Origin: Pisolithus tinctorius
Taxonomy: Eukaryota; Basidiomycota; Agaricomycetes; Boletales; Pisolithaceae
Direction of reading: 5' to 3'
DNA: 64,000 nt
Assembly: GCA_024663395.1 (NCBI GenBank)
Contig: JANFAH010000029.1
Coordinates: 773,209 to 837,208 of the forward strand
Within the stretch, counting starts at the first letter, position 1; each line of letters starts with the position of its first letter. Under the pieces are notes generated by a model, which was not told the DNA's origin, ran no database searches, and was given only the letters and a program-made list of their open reading frames with translations. Below are positions 54,724 to 64,000 of the stretch, piece after piece. Both the position numbers and the translations under genes were made by a program.

Positions 54724-55646
54724 ATGGCTTGTATGTATGGTGCTAGTATCTGGTTGTGTTTCCGTAGGTAAAGTTGGAATGCGTCGCTTGCCCACCTCCC
54801 TTTGACCTTCATCACTTCGAAGGGAACTCCCTGGAGTAGGTACTCTAGCGTAGCTCCTATCCTGAGTCCATGGCCATGTATGTGGTTGTGTCCCACTGGT
54901 TTGGCTAGCTTCTTCATTCGTGAAATGAATGCGTGGCGGGTTAGTGGTCGATGTTCGCCGTCCTTTTTGTACGTGAACAGGGGGCTGTTTTCAGGTGGGT
55001 TATTGATTTGCAAGTGCCGGGCGAGAGCTGCATGTGGGTTGGATGGGCCAGATTGCTTCGCCCAGTTTACCTCTTCTCCCTTAGGGTTCGATTTTGTGCT
55101 CGGCAGGAGAAAAACTGTTGTGCTTAGGCCATTTCAGTCGACGTCCTCACATACTCCTTTGGGGGTGATGTGGAGTGCGGGGTCGAAGGAATCGAGGCAT
55201 TTGACAGTAAACTCTCCTACCCTGGCGGCTGTGTAGAAGATGGTGGTCAGGCATGCGAACATCGCTATGTCCAAGGGGTCTTCTTTTTGTATCTGCTTGT
55301 GAAGATCGCATATCATCTGTACTGTAATTGGTCTGTGAAGGTTCTGCTTGGAGGAGGAGGGGGCTATCTTTGCTGTGCCTTTTAACATTGTCGCTATCTG
55401 GTCCTCATGTAAAATCCAAGGCAGACCATTGAGAGTGTGCCATGCGCGCACGCTGTATATGTACCCGTGTATCATCTTTCCGGAGTAGGAACCAGCTAGG
55501 GATGATATGAAGGTGGAGATTAAAATGGTGTCTGTGGGGGCTCGTTCTTCCTCTGGGATGTTCCGGCTGTTGCAAAAGATGTGGTAGACTAAGAGTCCAG
55601 CCCCATATGATGCTCTGGTACTCTCATTCCATCCCCTGATGGTGAC
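54724..55646 (-). pseudogene. DIRS-like tyrosine recombinase, main part
   Basis: One frame from about 55646: a core-binding segment (GWNESTRASYGAGLLVYHIF; AGSYSGKMIHGYIYSVRAWH), the first catalytic Arg in TIFYTAARVGEF near 55220, the beta-hairpin lysine region LPSTKSNPKGE near 55080, the HxxR box HGHGLRIGATLEYLL near 54880, then GRWASDAFQLYLRKH with the expected RW and tyrosines near 54780. A TGA at 55134-55136 interrupts the frame between ..CEDVD and NGLSTTV. The gene is then cut by Copia-2A at 54724 after LAPYIQA. Such enzymes integrate circular cDNA. Here it is inactivated by one stop and one insertion. Confidence 0.85.
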
Positions 55647-56111
55647 CTATCGACCTTGAGCAAATTCTCTGTTGACTATGTCCTGGAACGCGTGATGGTA
55701 TTGAGCTATGGATGGGCTGTTTGAAGGGGTGTATGTTCGGGGTATGTTCGGTACACGGACGTGGAATCCATAGGTAAGCTGATAGGTCAGGGATGGGTAT
55801 TTCGATGTGAGTTGGTGACACGCGAGTAGTCTCTCCCAAGCTTGAGGGCGGTAGGGGGTTAGGGCAACTGCCCGTTGCCGTGATTCAAGTGGGTTGGCGG
55901 TGTGGGCAGTCCTGAGCTCCATGTTTTGTGTCTCCACAGCCTGAACACTTGTGGCAGTGTAGTTTACTTGAGCAGCCCCGGGGGCGCTGGAAGTCCCAAC
56001 AGAGGATGCAGCCACTCTTGTTGACGAGGTGACCTTGGTGGTTGTGTGTGCAGTAGGCTGGAGTTGATTTGTCCCAATGCATGGGCTCGTTGCAGAAAGG
56101 GTGGTCCTCAT
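55647..56111 (-). pseudogene. N-terminal part of the DIRS-like second frame, followed by a deletion junction
   Basis: This frame ends with PYRPQAWERLLACHQLTSKY and RVPNIPRTYTPSNSPS, then HAFQDIVNREFAQGR, a segment that in relatives stands just before the reverse transcriptase domain. A TAG follows directly (about 55647-55649), and the next codons already belong to the recombinase. The reverse transcriptase and RNase H are therefore missing exactly between these two parts. Confidence 0.68.
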
Positions 56112-56250
56112 GTCGTCCGAGGCACTTCGGACATACGATGAAGGGTCTGGGGCGAAAGTTGCGATGGCCTCTCCTTTCTCTGCTGGGGCTTCGCTGTGGG
56201 GATCTGGAGCGCTTTCGTGGTGAACGAGACCTGGGGCGGCAGGATCTGGA
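55885..56250 (-). CDS. gag zinc and RS-rich C-terminal region (DIRS-like element)
   Basis: In a different frame from the second ORF, which it overlaps. Arg/Ser-rich repeats (RSRSRSPRKRSRSPQR) precede CPKCLGRHEDHPFC, then CTHNHQGHLVN, CILCWDFQRPRGC and HCHKCSGCG with HGAQDC. Several CxxC and CCHC-like clusters suggest RNA or DNA binding. It most likely belongs to the gag protein whose N-terminal part is at 56643-57527. Confidence 0.58.
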   Translation of the reverse strand, partial: SRSCRPRSRSPRKRSRSPQRSPSRERRGHRNFRPRPFIVCPKCLGRHEDHPFCNEPMHWDKSTPAYCTHNHQGHLVNKSGCILCWDFQRPRGCSSKLHCHKCSGCGDTKHGAQDCPHRQPT

Positions 56251-56400
56251 TCTCTGATATCATTGTCTAGGCTTTGGGCCCTGATTGTACCTGGGGGAGG
56301 GGGAGCGCGAGGCCCTGTGCCTTTGGAAGTGGTAGAGCTGTCGTCCTCTCTCCGTCGTTTCTGGACGGGTGGAGCGGCTGTACTGGAGCTATTTAGCAGG

Positions 56401-56422
56401 TTTTTTTTTTTTTTTTTTTTTT
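56401..56422. repeat. 22-bp poly-T run
   Basis: Poly-A on the coding strand of the DIRS-like element, located between the gag N-terminal frame (stop at 56643) and the zinc region. It may be an internal A-run that has grown by slippage, or a trace of polyadenylated gag RNA. Confidence 0.6.
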
Positions 56423-56642
56423 GGTAGTGAGGTTGGGTAGTAGGTGTTTAAAGGTGCAGAGGGCAGCAGCAGCATTTTATTTGCATGTTTGGCCTGTATG
56501 GCGAGGGGGCAGCAAGAGAGGCCATTAATTTGGCAGCAGCGGAGTGGTTGAGGCACGGCGTGCAGCAGCAGTTGAGAAAAGGTTTAGTGACAAGTGCAGT
56601 TGGGGAGGCGTGAGGTTTGTGGGGTTGGGGGGGGTAGGGTTG

Positions 56643-57527
56643 TCAGTTTGGCGTTCTCCTGTCGGTGGGTTTGGGGAGAGGACTAACCTGATCAAGCCCC
56701 AATTGCACGTCTTTTGTGTCTAAATTGCATCCGATGTCTGCTAGTAGGTCTTCGTTGATGACTCTGATGTTGTATGCTTGATTACGCGTGGCCTTGTCAT
56801 GCCAGTCCTGCCGGACCCTGGATGCATAGTGTAGAAGTGTTCGCTCTCCACAGTCTCCTTGATCTCGGAGGCGGTGATTATCGATCCTGTGGAAGAACCA
56901 ATTGAAAGCATTGACCAGCTGGTTGCCCCATCCTGCATTCTCGATGCACATTAGGAAGTGGTTTTTGGCATACATATACTCGGCGAAGGTCAGTCCATGG
57001 TCTGGTTTCGCGTTCTTGGAAGCCATAGGGGAATTGGCCGAGCACAGCATTACATTTCCCTCGTTAGCCTGGGTGATGGTTAGAGTGTCATTCTCTTCCA
57101 GTTGCCTGACTGCCTGTGTGGCCTCTTGTAGTCCCTCCCTCGTGAAGTACCACATGTGGACGAATTTGAAGGCTTCTATTTTCTTGAGAGCGTATTCAGC
57201 TGGTCGCATCAGTAGATTGGAGGATACTATCGCATCCGCGTTGAAAGTGGGGGGGTTGGTTTCGAGGGGTCGTTGGGGAAGACATTCAGGGTCAGCGGGC
57301 AGTGGTTGGACTGGGGGAGGAGGTGGTCTGGGTTCTCCTTCTTGGCGTGGTTGATCCCCTTGCTGCTGTTCGCCCTGTGGGTTGTTCTGGTTCCAGCATT
57401 GTTCCAGAGCCTCGATGGCTTCCTCCCAGGACAAGTCCGCCCCCACCATCACAAGTTCTATCACGCCTTGAAAGGCTGGTAAAGTGAAGTCAGGGTGTTG
57501 CGGTTGCTGGGGTTGCAGGGCATCCAT
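56643..57527 (-). CDS. gag-like protein of the DIRS-like element
   Basis: 294 residues from the ATG at 57527. A Gln/Pro-rich N-terminus (MDALQPQQPQHPDF; QQQGDQPRQEGEPRPPPP) is followed by a folded-looking half with FKFVHMWYFTREGLQEA, GLTFAEYMYAKNHFL, GNQLVNAFNWFFHRIDNH and WHDKATRNQAYNIRVI. It has the look of the structural protein that accompanies DIRS-type or recombinase-bearing elements in mushrooms. It is the only uninterrupted frame of this element. I could not name a Pfam domain with certainty. Confidence 0.65.
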   Translation of the reverse strand: MDALQPQQPQHPDFTLPAFQGVIELVMVGADLSWEEAIEALEQCWNQNNPQGEQQQGDQPRQEGEPRPPPPPVQPLPADPECLPQRPLETNPPTFNADAIVSSNLLMRPAEYALKKIEAFKFVHMWYFTREGLQEATQAVRQLEENDTLTITQANEGNVMLCSANSPMASKNAKPDHGLTFAEYMYAKNHFLMCIENAGWGNQLVNAFNWFFHRIDNHRLRDQGDCGERTLLHYASRVRQDWHDKATRNQAYNIRVINEDLLADIGCNLDTKDVQLGLDQVSPLPKPTDRRTPN

Positions 57528-57665
57528 GGCTCTGGCTCTGGTTTCCTGTGATTGCCTGCGATCTGGGGTGAGAGTGGTGCAATTCTCAGATGATGAAAAG
57601 GAATGGATTAGTTAGTTGGGAGATTAAGGAACGACGAGAAAGGGTGAAAAACTGAACAATGAGAA

Positions 57666-57735
57666 GCCCACACTGTGGGCTGGGTTCTGACGACGATGGA
57701 GGAAGGAAAAGCAAGGCGTGTGGCTACACAGCCAC
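57666..57735. repeat. two perfect short inverted repeats
   Basis: GCCCACACTGTGGGC at 57666-57680, and GTGGCT-ACAC-AGCCAC at 57720-57735. Both could fold as hairpins. They lie upstream of the gag start of the DIRS-like element, in its presumed 5' untranslated region. Confidence 0.6.
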
Positions 57736-57963
57736 TTGTGCAAAGACAATATTCTATTACTTGTCGTGCCTCCTACATACTAGAATCTCTATCTCTGACT
57801 CCTAACGTCACCCAGATGCTGTGTACAATGGGGTGACATGGTGCATGACCCATAAATTCGATGATGGAGAGGAGGGTCTTTCAGAGGGAAAAATTAACAC
57901 CAAATGCACTGATAGATGGGGAAATTCCCTGTATGATGTTCATCAGTAGCCATGATACGGGGT

Positions 57964-57968
57964 TGGAG
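57964..57968. repeat. target-site duplication TGGAG, left copy (Copia-2B)
   Basis: TGGAG at 57964-57968 repeats at 63043-63047 directly outside the two LTRs. Confidence 0.92.
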
Positions 57969-58260
57969 TAACGAAGGTATGAGTTTCTCAGTGTACGAAG
58001 TAGTCACTATATTAGTACCTAACGAAGGTATGAGTTTCTACACTACGTCAGTACCAAGTAAACGAGCGGGAATCTAGCTATACTTACCTCAGTGTACGAA
58101 GTAGTCACTGAGGTGGAAAAGAACGGTGCGGAAAATTTATAGTACCGTAATTAGTAAGTGCATCGACATCGGAATTTAATTCCGAGGGTCAGGGAACAAT
58201 TCCGAGCCCTCTGGGCGAAACTCTGAGACACTACCGTAACTCCGGATTGCATTCTCGACA
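57969..58260 (-). repeat. 3' LTR of Copia-2B
   Basis: It differs from 62750-63042 at about 13 places by my count, of which about 11 are CpG-derived (CG against TG or CA, or TG against CA), one is a plain T/C and one is an indel. Confidence 0.92.
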
Positions 58261-58269
58261 CTCCCCCTC

Positions 58270-61200
58270 AATCGGAACGAAGTCCAAGTGCAGACGCGAA
58301 GTATTTTGCCTTGATGCTAGGTAGAGGCTTGGTAAGGGTATCGGCGACCATGTCGTCAGTAGGACAATAAATTAAACGAAAGGAATTGTTTTCCACAGCA
58401 AAACGAATGAAATGGTATCATATGTCGATGTGCTTTGTGCGAGCATGATAGCTGCCATCTTTGGTAAGTGCGATGGCGGATTGACTGTCGGAATACAGCG
58501 GGATAGGGTGTTTGAGTGGTTGGAAAAACTTCTCCGATGAGTCATCGAAGCCACAGGCCCTCTTTGGCTGCGTGAGTTGCTGCGACGTACTCCGCTTCAG
58601 CGGTGGAGAGCGTTACAAGTTCTTGTTTCTGAGAAGCCCAACTGATAGCTCCACCATCCAGTAGGTAGGCATATCCGCTTATAGCATGTCAATGCTCCTG
58701 CAAAGCTCCATCTGCATCAGTATAGCCCTCAAGGCCTCATTCTGAATTTCCGAACGTTAAAGCGAGCACTTTTGTGCCTGAGATATACCTGTAGATTCGT
58801 TTCACGGCCTCCCAGTGAGTCATGTTGGGTGCATTGTTGAACTGCGTGACTGTGGAGACAGCAAATGCAATGTCAGGGCACGTTCCAATGGCAAGGTGCA
58901 TGAGGGAGCCAACAGCAGCACAGTAGGGTACATTTTTCATGCGTGCAGCTTCTTCGGCTGGCTGCGGAATTTCTCCACGAGAGAGTTTTATTCCGGGGTC
59001 CATTGGAATTGCGGCAGGTTTGCAGTCAGCAAGGTTGTATTTCGTTAGGATGGCCTCGATGTATGACTGCTGCGACAGGGATATGGTGCGGGCTTCTCTG
59101 TTCCGTGTCACCTTCATCCCAAGTAGCCAACTGATGGGCCCTAGGTCGGAGATTTTAAAATGAGTGCTGATTTCCTGTTTAAATGAGCGAATTAATGATG
59201 GGGAACTGCCTGTTACAGTGCAGTCATCGACGTGGCTGGCAAGGATGAGGATTTCCGATCCTATGCGACCATAGAACACTCCCCAGTCTGCGTGTGCTCT
59301 GGTGAGCCCAAGATCTGCAAGGGTAGCGCATAGCTTCTGGTACCACCGAAGCACGCCTTGTTTCGAGCCGTATAATGCTACGTTTAGCTTCCCAACTGGA
59401 TGGGAAAAATTCCGCCCTACAGCATAGCCCTCAGGGAGCTCCATGTAGATGTCTTCGCCATCTCCGAGTTTGCCATTGAGGAATGCTGAGTGGAAATCGA
59501 ATACATCGATATCCCAGTCATTGTGTGCAGCAACTGCTAGTATGGTGCGGAGAGATGCGAGTCTTGCGATGGGAGCATATGTTTCATCATAGTCAACGCC
59601 CTGGATCTGAGAATAGCCCTTAGCGACTAGGCGGGCCTTGTACTTCTCGATTTCTCCGGCAGCGTTGCGTTTGATCTTGAAGACCCATTTGCATCCTACA
59701 ACATTTGCACCTTTGGGGCACTCAATGACATCCCAGGTATGCGCTTCCTCTAGGCTGTTTAATTCCGCATTTATGGCATTTTGCCACTTCAGCCAGTCAG
59801 CTCAGGATTTCGCCTCATGGACTGTTGATGGGTCTAGCCCTTTGGCTTCAGCCATCCCTGCCACCATAGCATACACGATGTTAGTGTCATCTTCATCGGC
59901 AGCTAGTTCTTCGTCGAATACATAGGTAGTGTTTTCTCGGGATTTCGGGCTGTTTGGGTTGCTATCGCTCTCTCAGAGTTCTTTTACGAAGTTGAGAGGG
60001 ATGCGCCCATCACGAGTGCCTTCCCCTGCATGTAGGCGCCTCATATAGTCTGATTCGAAGCACTGGTGAGTGGAATGACAAGGTTGAGGTGGAGGTGTTT
60101 CAAAATTGTCTCCGAGTGGGTCCAGAATTAGTCTCAGAATTCCTGAAGTTGCTTCGGTGGGTCACTCGACCATCTGTGGGGCCTCGGAACTTCCCTGTGA
60201 AGCCGTGGAGTTCCGTTCTGAGGTCTCGGAATTTCGTTTTGAGGCTTCGGAATTTCTTTCTGAGGCGTCGGAATTCCCCTGCCCCCCCTCGAGCAGCACA
60301 CCATGTGGTACAGACACATCTCGGCGCTCGAAAATGACACTTCTTTCAATTCCGATTGCTCGTGTGTCAGGCCAGTAGATACGGTGGCCATCACTCTCAG
60401 GGTCAAAACCTACCCAGTGTCCGTCTCGGGCTCGCATGTCTAGTTTGGAGCCAGAGGTGTCATGGACCTTGACATGACATCCCCAGACCAGAATTTTTGA
60501 GAGATTGGGTGGTCTTTGGTAGAGCATTTCATAGGGATTTTTTGTGCCTAGACGGCAAGTTGACGAGCGGTTTTTGAGCCAGGTTGCATGCATAATGGCC
60601 TCCCCCCAGAGGTTCTTGGGTAGGCCGCTGGCATGAATCATCACACGTACATGCTCAACAAGTGTTCTGTTGAGTCGTTCTGCAACTCCATTGTGTTCAG
60701 GGGTATCATGGACGGTTATGCGTCATTCTGTGCCTTGGGATTTCAGATATTCCGAAAATTCCGCACTAAGGTATTCCCCCTCGATCTGAGCGAAGTCGCT
60801 TGACTTTGGTGTCAAACTGTGTGTTCAGCCATGCTTCATAGGCCTTGTATGACGTGAAGGTCTCGGCTTTCGTCTTTTGGAGGTACAACTTGGTGTAGCA
60901 GGTGTGGTCGTCCATGAATGAGACGTAGTATTGACTGTGGCCAGGGGTTTGGACTGGAGAAGGTCCCCAGAGATCTGTGTGGACCTCATCACCTAGGTGT
61001 TCATGGCGGGGTGGGTCGTGCTCCTTCCCAATGGGCTTCCGAGTCACTTTGGCATATTCACATGAATTGCATGCACCCATGGTAGGATGTGCTTCATCCA
61101 GTCTAATTCCGGTAATCATGCCATTCTTGAGCATGTGCCAGATGGCTTCGGGAGCGATGTGGCCAAGCCTTATGTGAATCTCCTCCATGGTTAAGGATTC

Positions 61201-62685
61201 CGTGGCCTTGGCTAGGCCTGCGAAGGCATGACGAGCTCGTTTGAGACAGTAGAGGCCTTTTTGCATCGGAATTTCAGCTACTTTCTTTTTCTGAGCATCA
61301 AAAATTTGACAACACTTGTCTCAGAATAATGCCGCATACCCAGCGACGTCAAGTTTGCTAATGGAAACGAGTGTAATTCCCATCTTGGGAGCATAGAGCA
61401 CGTCCTTGAGTCGAATATGGGTCTGGGTAGTGCCGTTTGGGAGTGAAATTGCAAGGTCGCCTTTCCCGATGGCATGGAAGGTGTGGTTGTCGGCAGCAGT
61501 GATAGGTTTGGGTATGATTGGCTTGTAGTCGAGGAATTTGCTGTGGTAGGAGGACATATGACGTGAAGCGCCAGAGTCAAACAGGATTGTCTCTTCTGCG
61601 GAATTTAGGCTTTCGCCTGCAAGGAGAACATGGTCGTAGTTGTTCATATATGCATCTTCTTCATCATTAACAATGTCCTGGGGGTTTGGAATTTCTTCCT
61701 CTGCAATTTCCATAAGCCAGTCATCGTCCTGCAGGTGCGCTAGCCAAACTCCATCAGGTTCCGAGTCAGCGCTGGTCTGCACACTCGAGCTGGCTGATGC
61801 ACTGGCCGCAGTGGCCGCTTTTCCGGTACCTTTCTCCTTCTTTTTCCCTTTTCCCTTGTTCTGGAACCACTTGGGCGCTTGCCCAGCTTTTCCACCACCC
61901 TCTTCCCAGCATTGGTCTTTCGTATGACCTTTCTTTCTGCAGTTTTCACAAGTGGACTTCTTTCCGTCCTTTGCTGAGTAAGCCACATCTTTGGAATTTC
62001 CGGAGTTTCCAGAGTTGCCTCTCTTCATCCGTGTTTGGCGCCTATCATATTCATCAGAAATTACTTTGATTATGAAGTCTGGAGATAGGTCCTTTTGCAT
62101 GACTAAGGCCAAAGATGTCATAGCTGCGAGGTTGGAGTCGTAAGAAGCGGGAAGTGAACTGAGGATGATGGCTGCAAAGTTGTCGTCTGTGATTGACTGT
62201 CCAAGTGCGGCAAGTTGTTCGCGCAGTGCACGCATCTTGTCGAAGTGAGTGCAGACATCGCCTTTTTCCAAACAGTGGGATTCTTGGAGTTTTCTCCGAA
62301 GGTCAATTGTGACAACACGAGAGCAGTTTTGGAAAAGATTGGTGAGGACACCCCACACACTCTTTGCAGTCTCTTCCTTCAGGACTCAAAGGAATAGAGA
62401 TTCCGGGAGTGACACAGCGATCACTTGCTTGACGTATCCGTCATCCTTAGCCCATTGCTGCAGTTTTTCTGGGTATTTGCTGACAAGTTTTTGCTCCATG
62501 GCTGTGGGCTTCCAGGAGGCATCTTTCCCTGCTGAAGGGTCCTCTGGTTTCACATCCAAGCCGGTCAGGTGTCCAATCAGCCCTTTCGAGCTGACAGCCC
62601 ATTCAACCTGAGCCTTGTAGTATAGCCAGTTGCTTCCATCCACATTTAGGGTTGGGACTTGTAAGGAATGATCGTCTTTTGCCAT
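58270..62685 (-). pseudogene. Copia-2B gag-pol polyprotein remnant
   Basis: ATG at 62685. Gag (MAKDDHSLQVPTLNVDGSNW) runs to a TGA at 62386, then reads on in the same frame with KMRALREQLAALGQS, the zinc knuckle CENCRKKGHTKDQCW (about 61940), the protease FDSGASRHM (about 61580), and on to a TGA at 61321-61323. Integrase parts follow: HIRLGHIAPEAIWHML (about 61180), the core with HTDLWGPSP (about 60980) and EYL/ERLNRTL-like sequence near 60700. The repeat linker is near 60200. Reverse transcriptase (LYGSKQGVLRWYQKL; ASHVDDCTV; SWLLGMKVTRNREA) lies at 59444-58737, and RNase H pieces at about 58640-58380. Most breaks are TGA; a few are single-base shifts. Confidence 0.9.
60121..60285 (-). repeat. 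degenerate EIP repeat in Copia-2B linker
   Basis: The same array as at 51781-51945: about six imperfect units with GAAATTCCGAAG on the minus strand, encoding EIPKPQNEIPRPQN-like text. Confidence 0.72.
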
Positions 62686-62737
62686 AGTGGGTATTGTTGC
62701 TGCGTATTAACTCTTTCGAAATTAGAGTGCGAGAGCG

Positions 62738-62749
62738 GGGCTCATAACC
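62738..62749 (-). promoter_or_regulatory. primer-binding site of Copia-2B
   Basis: GGTTATGAGCCC immediately inside the 5' LTR, as in Copia-1 and Copia-2A. Confidence 0.82.
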
Positions 62750-63042
62750 TAACGAAGGTATGAGTTTCTCAGTGTACGAAGTAGTCACTATATTAGTACC
62801 TAACGAAGGTATGAGTTTCTACACTACATCAGTACCAAGTAAACAAGCAGGAATCTAGCTATACTCACCTCAGTGTATGAAGTAGTCACTGAGGTGGAAA
62901 AGAACGGTGCAGAAAATTTATAGTACCGTAATTAGTAAGCACATCGACATCGGAATTTAATTCCAAGGGTCGGGGAACAAATTCCGAGCCCTCTGGGTGA
63001 AACTCCGAGATGCTACCGTAACTCCGGATTGCATTCTCGACA
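62750..63042 (-). repeat. 5' LTR of Copia-2B
   Basis: The 293-bp partner of 57969-58260. It ends GACA and is followed by TGGAG at 63043-63047. Confidence 0.92.
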
Positions 63043-63159
63043 TGGAGTTGGCCACTGCAGTGTGCATCAAGGACGAGAGTAATGGAGGGTAACTGTCATG
63101 GCGGGCTGGGCCAGACTAAATATCCACACGTGCGTAGCATGATGCTCACTTCCAGCACA

Positions 63160-63520
63160 GCAAGTTATTCACTTGAGCTTTTCTTGCGGTCCGGCAGCAT
63201 CCCAACAAGCGCCAACCCCGCTAAATGTGACCTCCAACGGCGTAATGTATGGGAATTCGATATGTAGATCTGTATTTCCGGTCGCTATCGAGGACGTTCC
63301 CCCCAGACCTCCATCAATTGATACCACTCAGAAGGGCAGCCCGATACCCAGGTCGTCGTCGCGAAGCATGGTCATTACTCCTTCCAGTAGCCTCCGTGAA
63401 GCCTCCTTCGTGTTAACCACGCTGAGGAGCTTGCTGTTTCCAGTGATTTGCAGCATACACAGCCCGCCGCGATCATCTCGTCAGTTCGCGTTACCCGTTA
63501 ACTCCGTTCTCAGGTAGGGT
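63160..63520 (-). pseudogene. coding-like minus-strand segment with in-frame TGAs, family unknown
   Basis: One minus-strand frame reads protein-like over about 120 codons: DDRGGLCMLQITGNSKLLSV, then EASRRLLEGVMTMLRDDDLG and HIEFPYITPLEVTFSGVGAC. TGA codons sit near 63481 and 63331. I do not recognise it. It lies just outside Copia-2B and could be host or part of the 5' region of the DIRS-like element. Confidence 0.3.
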
Positions 63521-64000
63521 CCTCCATGAGCTAGCAGTCTCCCATAGCAGCTTGTAGCCCCTTTTTGTAGAGATAAGAACCAAACCCTAGATGCGACCCC
63601 GACTTCTTAGCTAGTTGAAGGAAAATTTTTTTATGTAAAACCCGCTTCCAAACACGACATCCTGACTCCAAAACAGCTTTTGGGCCTATTCCGGTCTCCG
63701 TGCACCGCGCCGATAAGTCATGGAGGTCCATCAGCAACCTTTGGCTGGAGAGTGCCTACAGCGGCGCTATTTGACCATAGCTCCGGCTCAGATCAATGGC
63801 AAAGTTGATATGAGATCTGGAGGGCAATAAATTGTGCTTCTCATAGAAAGCACTAGGAATTCACTCGCCAACATCAACGTGATAGGACCTCCTAATGCTC
63901 GCACGACATCATGGACTATATCAACTGAACTTTCTCTCAATAACACCAGTCCTCTTCGTTGCGACTCACTTTGCCTGCTACGACACTCCCGTTCCCTTGG
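63521..64000. other. window end, no supported gene
   Basis: Only short overlapping frames, the longest being 63531-63737 (-) of 68 codons, with no recognisable motif. Confidence 0.5.

Larger units (their letters stand above)
49556..57968 (-). mobile_element. DIRS-like gag plus tyrosine-recombinase element, interrupted
   Basis: The minus-strand parts in order are: gag (57527-56643), gag zinc/RS region (about 56250-55885), the overlapping start of a second frame (about 56111-55647), tyrosine recombinase (55646-54724) and, beyond an inserted Copia-2A element, the recombinase C-terminus (49615-49556). The overlap of gag and the second frame and the tyrosine recombinase are typical of DIRS-type retroelements. 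The reverse transcriptase and RNase H that should lie between are missing. The outer ends were not found, so the coordinates are minimal. Confidence 0.72.
57969..63042 (-). mobile_element. Copia-2B: second copy of the Copia-2 family
   Basis: 5074 bp, LTRs 57969-58260 (292 bp) and 62750-63042 (293 bp), target duplication TGGAG. Same family as Copia-2A, with the same primer site (62738-62749) and polypurine tract (58261-58269). Coding frames are longer than in 2A and are mostly broken by TGA codons and a few frameshifts. Confidence 0.94.

Overview
The window comes from a filamentous basidiomycete, most likely an Agaricomycete. The evidence is host genes broken by many short GT-AG introns of about 50 bp, a mushroom-type P450, GH3 and indoleamine-dioxygenase-like genes, a KDZ-type (CxC5 cysteine-cluster) transposase, a fungal P-loop GTPase family, and abundant Copia, Gypsy and tyrosine-recombinase retroelements. 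All assignments rest on reading motifs and splice sites by eye; no search was run.

Layout: 1-3.1 kb holds no gene I can support. 3157-8273 is a complete Copia LTR element with 340-bp LTRs and a 5-bp target duplication, killed by in-frame TGA codons. 8.5-19.1 kb is the main host-gene island: GH3-like protein (-), a small secreted Cys-rich protein (-), an IDO-like dioxygenase (-, frame broken), a Ctr copper transporter (-) and, divergently, a ferric/cupric reductase (+). 19.2-32.2 kb is a duplicated region: an inverted third fragment of the reductase, two inverted copies of a P-loop GTPase gene facing each other across a 2.8-kb minisatellite, and a decayed second copy of the Ctr/reductase pair. 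32262-37349 is a KDZ-type DNA transposon carrying a transposase and a partner gene, inserted into the second copy of the duplication. 38412-41691 is an internally deleted chromodomain Gypsy element. 42.8-48.1 kb carries a P450, TPR-like debris and an intact four-span MARVEL-like membrane protein.

49.5-63.0 kb is a nested retroelement cluster: a DIRS-like gag plus tyrosine-recombinase element that lacks reverse transcriptase, split by one copy of a second Copia family (Copia-2A, target duplication ATGGC), with another copy (Copia-2B, target duplication TGGAG) upstream of its gag.

The strongest themes are: (1) CpG-to-TpG decay of the Copia elements, visible in LTR pairs and as CGA-to-TGA stops; (2) a compact metal-uptake pair, reductase plus Ctr transporter, with a decayed duplicate; (3) nested insertions whose empty sites can be read exactly; (4) recurrent single-base losses in otherwise good genes that look more like assembly errors than biology.
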